A stretch of 64,000 bases of DNA, from contig OX419756.1 in NCBI GenBank assembly GCA_948567375.1, forward strand, positions 71,500,333 to 71,564,332, written 5' to 3'. This document shows, piece after piece, positions 1-12,424 of the stretch (position 1 is its first letter; each line of letters begins with the position of its first letter). Made by a program: the position numbers and the translations under genes. The stretch comes from Lunularia cruciata. Taxonomy: Eukaryota; Streptophyta; Marchantiopsida; Lunulariales; Lunulariaceae. The notes under the pieces are model-generated. The model was not told the DNA's origin and made no database searches. It saw nothing but the letters and a program-made list of their open reading frames with translations.

Positions 1-780
1 AATAGCGTATGAACCTCGAGAACTCCATGACTATACGATGACCTCTATCTGAGTGTGCGGCTTCTCTGTATAAGTGACGTCGAGGATATGTTCTCTAAAT
101 GCAGTGGACTTGATCCACAAGGATGCATCGTGACTGAATGAGTGCGTGACAAGCGTAGGCCTTATCACACCGATTGCAGATACAGATCGTTGGATAGAAG
201 CAGCCACCACGTGTCTCCGTGTCTGACGAGAATAACGTCACCATGCCATGGTATGACACAGCGGAATGAGTAAACAAGAGAATTAGCAGAAAGGAATCGA
301 CCGCAGGAGTTCGGTGGAAGAACAATTAGACGGTCCTAGAAAAGTTCGTACCGGATGCTAATCAATCTTTAATCAGCGCCTTATGAAGTATGTGCGAAAT
401 GTTCCTGACGAACTTCCACGGTTCACAAACAGAAAAGTTCCGGCAGCAAGTCCTTGTTTCGTAGTTATTCTCTTTTGTATTCATTGTTGTAGACCAAAGC
501 AGGGATGAGCAACTAATCACGCGCTCCTAGCTTACAAAGTCGGTGATGAGTTGAATTCCCCGAGGATGATCGATGAGAAGCCAGTCCTTGATGTAAGGTA
601 TCAGTTCAGAGTCGAGCATATTATGGACTTCAGGTTCATGGGGACAAACGTACTGCTTGAAGGTGACCTGATTGTAGACATTTACTGCCTGAGCTCGCTG
701 ACGAGACGGACCAGGTTCTTTCCACAATGCTCAATACGGGTTTCAAATTTAGCTATTTGGAGAACTCGCAGAAATCCATA
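1..780. other. Unassigned sequence, no gene recognised
   Basis: No reading frame here resembles a known protein, and no repeat or RNA gene is apparent. The base composition is more balanced than in the AT-rich sequence that follows, which suggests ordinary intergenic DNA bordering the repeat block. Confidence 0.4.
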
Positions 781-3700
781 CAAACTTTTATGGGTAACCC
801 ATGAATATTTTATTGGTACCAAAATGGAAAAGACCAAAATTTTATACTTGTAGCTGTAAAATTTGAGTGGAAATAAAAACTATCACTTGTAGCTTTTTAT
901 GGCTATGGGTGCTCTTTAAGTGTTCTGGAAATATTAAGACTCTAATCAAGTTAGTGTTTTGAAATTTGAATACATACCACGGGCATGAGTATGTCCATAC
1001 TCAAGAATTCACTTTGAATCACACTTTGAGTTAGTTTTTGGAAGAACAACAAAACCACCACACCTACCACAAACTAATAGCCGTACTCTTATGCAATCAA
1101 ATTGAAAAATTGATTAATTTACTTTGAGTTATATATTTTTTGAGTTAGTTCTTGGAAGAGCAACAAAACCAACAAAACCACCACCACGATGCCCCAAACT
1201 AGTAGTCGCCCTATGCACCGCAATGAAAATTCATATGGATGATTTGGGAGGATGAATAAGAGAGTGGTCTCTAGATTTATGATTGGAATGATGATTGGAG
1301 TGCAAAAGAGGAGGATGGACATCCCATACACTTGTTAATGAAGGGTTGGAATTTTAAAGAGGAATTTTGATATTTGCAAGGCAAAGTTCAATGCACTTGT
1401 AGCATTGAATTTGTTTTGAAATATTTTAGATTATGGATCACATTGCTTTTAGACACTTAACTAGAATGGATCTAATTTCTTTCAATACTTAGTAGATGCT
1501 ATCAAAGATAACTCAATATTTAGAAATTCATCCAAACGAGACAAAACTCTTGTACGGATTCAAGTAGCCCTTACTCTTAATAGATTTGTTCATCACTACA
1601 TTGGAGTAATGTGTAAAAAGAGGTTCAAATATATGGGAATTATCGAGTGCTCTATTGTTATATTTACACAATGAGTAATGACTAAAAAAGATTGTCTCTT
1701 GGGTAAGGAAGTGAAATGGCATGACATGGAAGGGAGAGCACAAATCTTTCTATTTTTCACATAATTGTTTCCTTGGATGTGTGACTTTAGTTGATGGTAC
1801 CTCATTATGCCTATCTCAAAGATTCACAATTGATAGTAAGATTTATTGTAGCATGAACTGATTTTATTCCATAAATGGGAAGGTGGTGTTCAACCATTGG
1901 AGAAGGATTATAAATTTTGCAAGAGAGATATTTTTCTTGAATATTTTGTGTGTGTTTATTGGGCCATTCTTGTTGTGTAGAAAATTATATATTCATGATT
2001 GTTTCATGCTTGATTCATGTAAGGATGCTAGTATATTGCCATGACATGGCTTGCCTCAAAAGATAAACTTTTTGACCTTAACTAAACACAAGGGAGGAAT
2101 AAATTTTTTTTAGGAGTTATGGTTGCATTCCAATAGGACATCTCATCCTCTCTTTCAAAGAAACTTGGATGAAGGATAATTCAATCTTCAATAAATATCT
2201 TGCTTGAGATTGGGTGTTCAACAAGCACTATATTGGAATATTGAAAGTTAGGTAATCTTTCACTCAAAGAAATAAGTATTCAACTCCATGACCTGATTAG
2301 GAATGCTATTGTATTAAAATGGGTTACTTTTTGTTGCATTTTGCATAGTTTTCATATCAAGCGAATAAGCTAATAATTAGGTAGAAAAAGACTATGATCT
2401 TATGGAATAAATAGAATAGGAGACTAACCAGGAAGCATATTCGAAGTACCATCTACAAAATAGTGAAGATACTAGGACCTTTGTATTGCAAAATTGTCTT
2501 GCATATTTGAATGCAAGACAATGAGAATGTAATACATTATCATGTTCAAAGTTAATGTTGGTGTAAATGATGGAGCGTGTATCTCACTTTGGTTTCAATA
2601 TTAATAATTTTACTTGTTTGTCATATGCCTCCGGTTCTCAAAAGTATATGAGTTTTGTTTGCGAAAGGAGTATTAGAAGAAGAATAACATAATGGGAGAG
2701 GAGTATTGTTTGTGACAAGAGTATTCCCAAAGAAGGATAACATGATAACAATATTGTTTGTGACCTATAGGAGTTAGGAGTGTTCTATATAGGGCATTCA
2801 AAGAGATAGGAGTATTTTTTATGATAGTCACAAACAGATAGATTGTCATGTTCAAAGAATTATTGTTTGTAAGAAATAAAATTGTTTGTCATTTAAATAG
2901 TGTAGTTGAATCTAGTTAATTTTTATTGTTCAAATAATCATATTTCTATCCATCACTATTCTTACAAATTTGAACTCTTTAAAATAGAATTTGGAAAATT
3001 TTATTTTATTTTATAATCATATATTTTTATTTCCACTCTTCAAGAAGTGGAATTTTGTGAGATGAGAAGGATCAAAAAGGCACAAAAGGGTTGAGGGTTG
3101 AGGAAGGTCATTGCAAAGTTCTTTGAGGAAGATCATTACTAAAGGTAGATAATAAAAAGAGAAGAGAAGGGCTGAGGATGTTTGAAAGGTAGAAAGCTTA
3201 ATTGAGTATTGAGAACAATAACTAGTTTTGAGGATATCAAGAACAAAGTGAGGAAGAAAATTAAATACAAGACAATCAAGCAAAAAGAGAGTTTATTTGA
3301 GAGATTCCAAAAGAGAAGATATTGTGCAATATAGTAAGAGAGGAGCGGAAGAAACCAAGGTTTAGAGAGGAAATCGAGAGAAGAATGGTTTAGAAAGAAT
3401 TCTAAATTGAAAGAGGAAAGTTATTCAAAGAAGAGATGTATTCAAAACCAAGAGGGTTTAGTGTGAATTTCTAGAGGGCCAATAAAAAAAAGGCGATTAT
3501 CAAAGCTGCAAGGGATTAAAAGGTGATAAAATTGCTCAAATGGTGATGGAAAAAATATGAGAGAGCAATTGAAGAGGAACATATAGAAGAAACCTTTGAG
3601 GGGCCTTGGGCAATGAAATTTCACACTTTGATTGACAATATGTCTTATATGAAGTGGTGTTGGATGGACAAAACATAAATCAGGTTTATAATTCAGCAAA

Positions 3701-4130
3701 TATGAGAAATAATTTAGATGCACTTGGATTCAAGATTGTAGTTGGTATCGAATATTGCTAGACCATGTGAGTATTCTTTGCAACCTCTAGATTCTTGAAC
3801 AAATTTCTAATTTTTTGAATCTGAATTGACACTCATGAACATTTGAGTTCACAAATTTTTGAGAATTTTTGAGTTTACAGGCCCAACATGTAGGCCATGC
3901 TAAATCAGAACTAATCACATGAACATGCAGTTTGTGTAGGCCAGCCTATGTGGCCTATACAATGCACAAAATTAAGAGCAATTGGGAGTTGGAGTTGGTT
4001 GGAACATATATATTTCAATCCACATATCCAGTTTACATTTTGACACATATGAGGCCTAAGTTTATTGTATTAGTGTTTCAATTAGTGTTAACATGCTTAT
4101 TTTTATGTGAATTTAGGTACTATCTTTTAT
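780..4130. other. AT-rich repeat-block sequence without recognisable gene
   Basis: This is low-GC sequence with many short broken frames on both strands and none that looks like a known protein. Two related segments (about 1,010-1,085 and 1,115-1,215) share an ACTTTGAGTTAGTT core followed by an AACAAAACCACCAC run, so a diverged local duplication is present. I infer it belongs to the same old repeat that contains the coding remnant at 4,133. No terminal repeats were identified. Confidence 0.35.
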
Positions 4131-4132
4131 AA

Positions 4133-4436
4133 GAGTTTGCTAGTACTTGGGACAAGGATACTCATAGAGGAAGAGTTAGAGTGAGAGAGATACCTCTCTT
4201 TGCTTCCATGATACATGAGGCATTTTGTTTGCTTAAGGGGAGCACAAGGAGAGGGAAGATAGTTCCACATAGTTTGGTGGGAGATTGGCTTTTGGTTAGA
4301 GATAGTACCGCTAGAATCTCTACCATTAGAAGATATTGAGTGAGTCACTGTGCATATCTCACCTTCAGGCTTTTTCCTAGATGCTATGTTCCCTATTATT
4401 CCAGCTAGACGTCCCAAGGTGCTACATAATAGTGAA
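4133..4436 (+). pseudogene. Coding remnant of the same unnamed family as the frame at 51,171
   Basis: An open stretch of 68 codons from 4,133 ends at a TGA (4,337-4,339); related sequence continues in another frame to about 4,436. Translated, it aligns without gaps to the exon starting at 51,171: both read E-F-x-S-x-D-K-x2-H-x-G-x2-R near the start, then I-x-E-A-F-x-L-x2-G-x-T-x-R, then V-x-H-S-x-V-x-D-W-x3-R-D. I count about 25 identities in 59 positions. After the shift, an A-R-R-P-K-V-L-H string matches A-R-R-R-P-R-A-V-H in the other copy. The stop and frameshift mark it as decayed. The family is not one I can name; its place in a repeat block suggests a mobile or amplified gene. Confidence 0.6.
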
Positions 4437-4960
4437 CAATAAGATGGGGAATCTTATTTGGTGATATCTTATTGGATAGAGCTTATGCTACTTGCTATTG
4501 AGGTAGAGTTGATTGTAGTCCATAGGCAAATTCACCACGTGGATGGTAGGTGCTTCTATGTGACTCATGTAGTGCAAGTTCTCACACACATTCATGGAGA
4601 GATGATTTGTGAGTGAGGATGAGGTTGTATATGGCACTGGCCATGGAGAGGAGGAGGTGCAAGTCAATGAGGGTGAGTAGGAGGGAGGGGAGGCATGTGA
4701 TGATGACATGAGCGAGTGAGAGTTTTGTTGTAAACACCTTTGGGCATTTGTGTTGAGTGAGTTTAATTACAAACACCTTATGAGTTTGTGTTTGCTTGGC
4801 ATGTACCTATCTATATATTTAAAAAAATAAAAAAATAAAAAAATAAAAAAATAATGGAGAATGTTTTGATGAGTTTTGCTTGGAAAAAGTTATAAATTAA
4901 AACTCATGTGTAAACTTTCATGAATATGCCACTATATTTGCTATGGATGAATCTTCCTTG
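4437..4960. other. Repeat-block sequence with an A7T microsatellite
   Basis: No gene is recognised. Positions 4,821-4,852 hold four copies of an 8-bp AAAAAAAT unit. The stretch ends at the left LTR of the decayed chromovirus. Confidence 0.4.
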
Positions 4961-5394
4961 TATATTGGTGTTGTAAAAGACCAAGATTGAGAAGAGAAAT
5001 AGGAAAATGTAAGATCACATTGGGACACTTGAATGTGGGTAACCTCACATTGGGACACTTGAATGTGGGTAACCTCACATTGGGACACTTGAATGTGGGT
5101 AAACTCACATTGGGACACTTGAAGTTGCCTACTTGGCATGCAAGCTAAGTTGATTGGAAGCTTCTAGAAGCTTCCTTTTAGAAACTACTTACTTGGAGTT
5201 TGATTGGAAGCTTCTAGAAGCTTCCTTTTAGAAACTACTTACTTGGAGTGCAAACTAAGCTAGTGGGAAGCTTCCCAAGAAGCTTCCTCAATACTTCTAG
5301 GATATTCCAGGCTAATTTGGCCCATTCACTACTTTGTTAGCCTTGACTAACTTCATTACTAAACTCCAAATTGTTATATATTCTCCCACCACTA
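4960..5394 (-). repeat. Left (3') LTR of the decayed chromovirus
   Basis: It shares long stretches with 10,905-11,335, including GAGAAATAGGAAAATG near one end and GCCTTGACTAACTT near the other. Compared with the right copy it has two internal expansions: a 30-bp tandem array at 5,016-5,128 and a roughly 49-bp direct duplication at about 5,150-5,250 built on AAGCTTCTAGAAGCTTCC. The LTR ends are not exact because both termini have decayed. Confidence 0.7.
5016..5128. repeat. 30-bp tandem repeat, about 3.8 copies
   Basis: Units begin at 5,016, 5,046, 5,076 and 5,106, each starting CACATTGGGACACTTGAA. Copies are nearly identical and there is no spacer, so this is a local tandem expansion inside the LTR. 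The right LTR has a single diverged copy. Confidence 0.9.
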
Positions 5395-5424
5395 GTTGGT
5401 GATTTCATCGTTGCCATTGAAGCT

Positions 5425-6872
5425 TCAAATTCCTAGATGGCCATTTGTGCATTTTGGAGATGAGACAAGGCTCCCAAGTGGCATCATGAAGGGGATAGCT
5501 CTCCAAAGGAACTTGTACTTCGTATGTTGTTGGTGGCAACATTGGATGTAGCGATGTGCAAGCATACGATCAACTTCATACTCCTCATGATCATGGATAG
5601 GGATGGGAGGAGGAAGAGGTTGGACACAAGAGGAAAAAGAAGATGAATTAGGAACAAAGGGTTTTAACTTGGAAATGTGGAAGACAGGGTGGATGCACAT
5701 ATGACAAGGCAAAGCAAGTCAATAAGCAATAAGAGAGATGATGTGGGTGACACCAAAGGGTCCTATCCAATTAGGAACGAGTTTACAAACTTGGGTATCA
5801 AGTGAGAGGGGTAGGTCACTAGAGGAGAGCAAGACTTTGTCACCAACTTGAAAGGTGAGATCACGACGATGGTGGTCCGCATATTGTTTTTGATGATTCT
5901 GAGTAACAAGGAGATGAGACTTGGCTTGCTGGAGCAATTGCGATATGGTGGTCAAGAAGGTTGAAGTATGAGGGACATAAGATGGAGGAGGAGCAAGAAG
6001 AGAATCTGGAAAAAATGGATCTTGGCCAAAATTAAGAAGGAAAGGAGAGAATCCAATGCTTGCTTGTTTGGAGTTATTGTATGCAAACTTGGTAGTTGCA
6101 AGACATTCATCCCACTTGGTGTGGTGAATGTCAAGAAAAGCACAAAGCATATCCTCCAAGGTGCAATCTGCACATTTAGTTTGTCCATTAGTTCAAGGAT
6201 GATAGGCAATAGACAAAGCAAGCTTGGTGCCAAGTATTTGGAAGCGTGCTTGCCAAAATTTCTTGGTGAATCAGGAATCACGGTTGGAGATGAGTACACA
6301 CGGTATACCATGATGTTTGAATATATTGTCAAAGTAGATCTGTGCCAAGGTTGGAGCATCCACATTATCAATTGTTGGTGCCAAATGGATTTGCTTACTA
6401 AGCTTATCCACAAGCACCATAATTGCTATGTGACCTTGCTTTGTCTTGGGCAAGGATTTGAGATCTAAGCTCACATATTCCCAATGAGTAGATGGAATGA
6501 GGAGTGGTTGAAAAAGTCAATTTGGCTTTTGGTTACTGGCCTTGTTGCATTGGCAGCTCTCACATGATTGGACAAACTCCCAAACATCTCATGCCATGTT
6601 GGGCCGCCACCATTTGAGTTGGAGTGTACCCAAGGTCTTGTCCACACCCATGTGACCAACAATTTGTAAATCATGGGCTTCTTGAAGGCGCACAAGTTAG
6701 AAATCACCTTTGGCTGGAATATAGATCTGGTCTTCATGGAATAAAAGGCTTTCCTTGTAAGAGGATGTATTTTACTCCTTGTTATCTGTTGCAAGACGAC
6801 CTTGTAGTATTTGAAAGAAAGGATCTTGTTGTAGAGCTGTTTGAAACTCAATTTGGACTTTGGAGTCAACAA
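5425..6872 (-). pseudogene. Integrase and chromodomain remnant of the chromovirus
   Basis: Frames at 6,271-6,474 and 5,719-6,159 carry integrase-core text, including F-A-Y-N-N-S-K-Q-A-S-I-G-F-S-P-F typical of the segment after the catalytic glutamate, followed by G-D-K-V-L-L. The frame at 5,425-5,712 has H-P-V-F-H-I-S-K-L-K and then Y-E-V-D-R-M-L-A-H-R, the usual entry to a chromovirus chromodomain. Frame changes between blocks and several stops show decay. In intact relatives this domain directs insertion to heterochromatin by reading histone methylation; here it is non-functional. Confidence 0.75.
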
Positions 6873-6949
6873 ATACCATCATAATTGCCATTGTGATGAG
6901 AGGAAGAGACTTCAAATCAGGTCATTGTGATAGGGCATCAGGGATGACA

Positions 6950-8160
6950 TGGAAGCAACCGGGTTTCTACTCAAGTTTGATGTCAAACAATTGTAGTTAT
7001 TCCTCCCATTGATGATGTCGACTCTTCATGTGTTCCAAATGTAATGTTTGCAACAAGGGCTTGTGATCAGTTTGCATGACCACTTGCTTCCCCAAGAGAT
7101 AATTCCTCCATACCTTGGTGGCATATACCATCGCTAGTTGTTCCAAGTTGCGAGAAAAATAATTCCTTTCCGTTGTATTTAGTCTTTGAGACACAAAGGC
7201 AATGGGATGCAATCCATCTTTGAATTCTTGTTACAACGTGGCTCCAATTGCAAAGTTAGAAGCATCAAAATCAACCACACATGGTAGTTGAGGATCATAT
7301 GGTTGAAGAATTGGTCTTGAAGACACAATATGTTTCAACTTCTAGAATCCTTATTTGTGCTTGTTGATCCATTGAAAGCTCAAGTTCTTCTCCAAGAGAT
7401 TGGTCAATGGTTCAGTCACATGAGCATAATAGTGGATGAACCGTTGGTAAAAGCTAGCCAATCCATTAAATGCTTGTACTTTAGTAGCATCTTTTGGAGT
7501 AGGCCAATCAATGACGGCCTTGATTTTCTACTCTTCCATCTTGATCTACTTTGATGAGATCTTGTGACGTAGGAAGGTAACTTCTTTCTACCAAAAGGCA
7601 CACTTTGACTTCTTGCAATAAAACTTCCATTGTTGTAGTCATCTTAGGACTTCTCATGCGTGATTCACATCTCCTGCCTTGTTGTAGATTAAGATATTAT
7701 CCAAGAACACCACCATGTATTGATCCAAGATTCCATCCAACACTTGATGCATCTGATCCATGAAGATTGTTGGAACATTAGTGAGCCCGAAAGGCAAAAC
7801 TCTCCACTCAAATTGTCCATACCTTGTGCAAAAGTTAGTCTTTTCTACATCCTCCCTATCCATAGGGATATGCCAATAGCCGCTATGAAGATCAAACTTG
7901 GAGAAGTATTGTGCTCAACTCAATTGGTCAAGCAAGTCATCAATCCGAGGCAAGAGGTATGCATTCTTCACTGTTTGTTTATTGAGCCCATAATAGTCAA
8001 TATGGAAACAAAGTCCTCCATCCTTCTTTGGAGCAAATAGTACTTGTGCTCCCAAAGGAGATATACTATGTTGTATGAAATCCTTTTCCAAAAACTCAGT
8101 GAGTGTTGTTCGCAACTCATCCAACTCCTTTGGTAAGAGCTAATAGATTGGTCTACTCAT
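6950..8160 (-). pseudogene. Reverse transcriptase and RNase H remnant of the chromovirus
   Basis: The frame at 7,915-8,124 has L-F-A-P-K-K-D-G-G and [10 protein letters not shown]; that at 7,654-7,863 has V-L-P-F-G-L-T-N-V-P followed by V-V-F-L-D-N-I-L-I-Y, where the catalytic DD pair has become DN. RNase H text (H-P-I-A-F-V-S-Q-R-L and T-D-H-K-P-L) lies at 6,997-7,212. The altered active site and shifts between frames mean no activity. Confidence 0.8.
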
Positions 8161-8699
8161 TGGTAATAACTCAATCTTGAAGGGCATATCACAATCAGAG
8201 GGTAATATCTTTGGTAGATTATCCAAAAACATATCCATAAACTCCTCAACTATTTGATCAACCATTTCTCAATGAGGCTCCTAATACTCCTTAGATTCTC
8301 CTTGTGCAATTTGCTTGATTCACATTGCAAAAATAGACTTATCTTCTTCCAAAGCTTGCTCTATAGCTACTTCACTGACAAACTTCCCATCTAGAGACTT
8401 ATCTCCCTTCAAGTTTTGCTCTATGGCTGTTTTCTTGACAAACTTCCCACCTTGGGACTTCACTTCCTTCAAAGCTTGCTTTATGACTACTTTCCTTACA
8501 AACTTCTCATCTTGGGACTTCTCTTCCTTTAAAGCTTGCTCTATGGTTATTTTCTTTACCAACTTCTCATCTTGGGACTGGCTATTCTTAGATGCCTTAC
8601 TAAAAGGTGCCAAACAACCTAATTGGAAATTCCTACCTTGGTGTTATACTTGAATTTGCCGTTGAGTCCAATCAAATTGAACCTTATGATGTTCAAGCC

Positions 8700-9830
8700 A
8701 AGGTAGTCCTAGAATGATATCATAGTGTAGAGGTGCCACTACAAACCTCATTAATTCATATACTCCCTCCCAATGTTGAAGGTAACAAGCTATAAGGTAT
8801 TGAATGTAGGACCCTTTCTACCATCTGTCATCATCAATCAACTCCAATTATTGGCTTGATATGAATACTCAATTTCTTTGCTAATTTCATAGACATGTAA
8901 TCCTTTGAACATCCAAAATCAACCAAAATCTTACAACCACAATCAAATATCTTACCTTGCAAGTGCAACAAACTTGCATAGGTCAAGCCTTCAATTCCAT
9001 TAGAACTAACCAAGTTCTCAATAGGCGGCTTGAAATCTCATACTGGGATTCATCATTTCCCTGATCAATGTGCTCCACAGACTCCATTTGGGCAATTTGT
9101 CAAGGTCATCCATTCCTAAGTGGACATTCAACAATGTGATGTCCAACTTAGCAATAATAAAAATAATCACCATTTTGTCACAATCTTTCTCTATTTGATG
9201 TACCAAGTGGTCTCTATTGGACAACATCAATCTCCATTGGTGCCAGTTGTTCCACCCGTGTGTCTTGTATTGGTAGGTTTTGTGTAGCTCTAGGTCAAGA
9301 CCAAGTTGTCGCAACCAAGGAATCAAAGCGCTCAACCAATTGCATGGTTTCTTCCACATTTTGTGGCTCCACACATGGTCAACTCCAATTTGGTTAGTGA
9401 CTTCAAGCCCCTCACAAACCAATCTAAAACTTCACCTTCTTGTATATCTAGAATCTACATGATGATGTTCTGGAATTGCATGATATAGCTCCTCACCAAG
9501 CCAATCTGTTTCAACTCCACCAACTTATCTCGTGTAGCTCATGTGGTATTTACAACTTGAAATTGACCAAGTATTGCATTCTTGAATTCTGCACATGTCA
9601 AGATTAGTACAAAAATTTATTTTTCACCTCTTTCTACTTGGAATTGCTACCAAAGTTTTGCCATGCCATCCAATTGGCTAGAAGCCAAGAGAATCTATTT
9701 TTGTTCATCTTGAAGATTGGTAGCTTCCAAGTAACGTTCACAATCAAACAAAAATTTTGTCATTGTGCTTGAGATGATTCTTGCCTTCAAACACCTTAGG
9801 TTTTAGAAATCGGATTTGATCTTCTCCATC
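8700..9830 (-). pseudogene. Gag and protease remnant of the chromovirus
   Basis: Read on the minus strand and allowing frame changes, about 9,830-9,300 gives Gag-like text (D-K-L-V-E-L-K-Q-I-G-L-V-R-S-Y, then W-F-V-R-G-L-K). About 9,000-8,700 gives retropepsin-like text in which the expected D-S-G reads D-F-G, followed by I-L-G-L-P-W-L. At 8,320-8,613 a diverged 20-residue repeat built on S-Q-D-E-K-x-V-x-K occurs four times, an oddity of this copy or family. Confidence 0.6.
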
Positions 9831-10139
9831 TCAAATTAGTGCATTCTCTACATGTTCTTGTTGTTGATGATCTCATTCATCCAACAATCAAGTAAAGTGC
9901 TTGATTTGTTGCTACATAACAATGATAACATTGAGTATTACCGCCATGGCTACTACTCTATCCCACTTCTCCCAATTTATTTAATTTATTAACACATAAA
10001 TGCAACACATCCACCTTTCTCCATAGGTTACAATCAGAAGTATAAAAGATTCCTCAAACAAAGTGATCACATGCAGAAAATCCTACCCAAAGCATGAGGT
10101 GATGAATTTTGTGAAAAAATACTTGGGTAGTACTTGGAC

Positions 10140-10828
10140 TATCAACCGGCATGTCTCTCACTTAGGATGAACCTCTGATGGCTATTATGGTAGTGCACCA
10201 TGGACTAAGAAGGCAAAGGACCGCAACTCCATCATACTCTTCCAAGGCTAACACTCCAAGACTCAAGACATTGCTCACTAGAGAACTCAATGAGAGAGAG
10301 ATAGTTGTAAATGAATGATGATGAGTACCTCCTCATTTTTTGTTTATATACTTGTGAAATAGTTACACACTAAAGTTACTATTTACCAAAGTAACTCAAG
10401 TTATTTGGCTAAAAGTCAAGTAAAGTCAAAAAGTATAAAGGAATATCCATCCACATGGGCATATTCCACTAAGCATGTGATTTTATCTTGACCCAACAAC
10501 TAAGTCAAGGATTCCTTCACAGGGGCTATCCTTGGACTATAGAAGAATCCAAAACAAAAAGGCTTTCGGGCCCAAGAGTTCTCAACTCTTTCCTCAAAGC
10601 CAAACACCTAGGAATAATACCAAGTCAACACACTAGAATCCAAAATATTGGTGATAATCTTTTACACTTCCTCTAAAATAAGGTCCACTCTATCTTAGCT
10701 ATGACTAACTTTAGCTAATTATGACTAATGCAAAATCATCTTTTATCTATATAAATAATATCTTTCAAGTACTTGTTATACTAAGCTAAATATTGCAATA
10801 CCACACACATACACAAATGGGTGTTATA
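10140..10828 (-). repeat. Solo LTR of the same family as the young element at 20,704
   Basis: Its reverse complement matches the 679-bp LTRs at 20,704-21,382 and 27,827-28,505 along the whole length: it starts near TGTAACACCC (10,828 side, now TATAACACCC) and ends near the ACAGGCCGGC region (10,140 side). It has scattered mismatches and a similar length (about 689 bp). No coding region of that family flanks it, so it is best read as a solo LTR left by recombination between two LTRs, inside the leader of the chromovirus. Confidence 0.8.
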
Positions 10829-10904
10829 GTACATAAAAATCCCAATGGTTTGGTGGAGGTGGATTTGGTGATCCAAAAATTCCATGCATCCAAAACCTTA
10901 CTCT

Positions 10905-11335
10905 AATAGAAATATAAAAGACCAAGACCAAGGAGAGAAATAGGAAAATGGAAGATCATGTTTGGACACTTGAATGTGTGTAAACTCCGAATGCCTAGCA
11001 TGAGCTTTGGCTCTTGTATTTATAGAGAGCATATAAGGCTCTTGAGAAGTTTCTCAGGAAGCTTCCTTGAGATGCTGTCTTGGAGTGCTAGCCAAGTTAA
11101 CAAAGAAGTTTCTCAAAAAGCTTCTTTCTTGAAGTTATTTACTTGGTTTACATGCAAGTTAAGTTGGTTGGAAGCTTCTAGAAGCTTCCTTCTAGAAATT
11201 ACTTACTTGGGGTACAAGCTAAGCCAGTGGGAAGTTTCCTAGATACTTCTAGAATATTCCAAGCTAATTTTGCCTATTCATTACTTCATTAGCCTTGACT
11301 AACTTTGTCACTAAACTCCATATTGTTATAGTTGT
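10905..11335 (-). repeat. Right (5') LTR of the decayed chromovirus
   Basis: This block is homologous to 4,960-5,394, sharing GGAAGCTTCTAGAAGCTTCC and TAGCCTTGACTAACTT. It lacks the tandem expansions of the left copy and has about 80-100 bp of other sequence in that place. The divergence between the two LTRs supports an old insertion. Confidence 0.7.
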
Positions 11336-11345
11336 AATACCAATA

Positions 11346-11660
11346 GCTAGACAGATGATCTAGAGATGAAATTTGGTTTGGTAACATCTTGAAGGATATT
11401 ATACATGATGGACTAAGTAGATTAGACAAAAGTATCACCAAAAGAGTACTTATACTAATAGGCTAGAAATGCAAAATATGCTTGGAAACTTTAGAATCAA
11501 TAGTTAAACATATGATCTAGAGGTGAAACTTAGGGTAATGACATTTGGAAGGATGGTACACATGATGGAGAAAGTAGATTAGATAGAGGTATCACCAAAA
11601 TAGCACTTCTACTTATAGAGAAAAAGCCAAAATTGGCTTGAAAACTCTAGAGGCAATTTT
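11346..11660. repeat. Diverged tandem duplication of about 155 bp
   Basis: Two consecutive segments share AGATGATCTAGAG (second copy ATATGATCTAGAG), ACATGATGGA, AGTAGATTAGA and TATCACCAAAA in the same order. The period is about 155 bp. It lies just outside the right chromovirus LTR. Confidence 0.7.
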
Positions 11661-12220
11661 AGACACCTAAACGGATGAATTAGGCCTCAAAAATGTGCAA
11701 ATCCCCCCACCTCCTCATGGAGAAAAGGCTCAATTAGGGGGGGGGGAGAGAATCTGGCCTTCCCTCCTCCTTGGTTTTTCTCATCAAGAGCTTTCCAACG
11801 GTACCTCACCCACGTGATTATGAGATTCCTACAAGAAGCCTTTTGGTCAAAGCTTGTTTGACCAACTAGATGGGACTCGAACCGACATGTCACCCATCTA
11901 AGCAAGTAATCTAAGGGTGGAGCTTGCTGATAGGTCACCTATCCATGTACGTAATCCTATGATGGAGTTTCCTTGAAGGAGATCCTCTTTGGCTATATAA
12001 TAAAGAGAAGGTGCTCTTTTAGGGCATCGCAGTTTGGATGTGAAAATCATGTTTTATCGCTATTGTTTTTCTCTATCCTTGGAACATTACAATTGGCTTT
12101 GTGGTTTTGTTCTTTGGTTTGATATTGTTGAGTATTTTTGTGTTGGTCACCTTCTTGATGCTCACCTTGTAGTTGATGGTAGAGCTCATAGTCCACATGA
12201 GCACCACCAGATATATGATG

Positions 12221-12224
<4 letters not shown>

Positions 12225-12291
<67 letters not shown>
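12225..12291. repeat. GA microsatellite, about 33 repeats
   Basis: An uninterrupted GA run of 67 bases. It makes spurious Arg-Glu and Ser-Leu repeat frames on the two strands, which are not genes. Long perfect GA tracts are polymorphic and could serve as a marker or as a GAGA-type factor site. Confidence 0.97.
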
Positions 12292-12297
<6 letters not shown>

Positions 12298-12424
12298 TAG
12301 TGACAATAAGGCATTTGAAGATTACCACACCCCCTTTTGGAGAGATGGAAAGTGAGTTTAAGGGGAGTAGACTAGCTACTGAGGAGTTAATGGTAAGGAC
12401 TCACATGAGAGGATACTAGTTGAG

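Larger units (their letters stand above)
4960..11335 (-). mobile_element. Decayed Ty3/gypsy chromovirus, minus strand
   Basis: Read on the minus strand, the order is Gag (about 9,830-9,300), protease (about 9,000-8,700), reverse transcriptase (about 8,160-7,450), RNase H (about 7,260-6,950), integrase (about 6,900-5,720) and a C-terminal chromodomain (about 5,700-5,430). That order and the chromodomain identify a chromovirus. It is related sequence at both ends (4,960-5,394 and 10,905-11,335) that gives the LTRs; limits are approximate. Many stops and frameshifts break every domain, so it cannot be active. A solo LTR of another family sits in its leader. Confidence 0.85.

Noticed and set aside
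5016..5128. CRISPR-like short direct repeats
   Set aside because: The 30-bp units are adjacent without spacers and sit in a retrotransposon LTR; it is a tandem repeat.
12034..12328. Reading frames with long Arg-Glu or Ser-Leu runs on both strands
   Set aside because: They come only from the GA microsatellite at 12,225-12,291.
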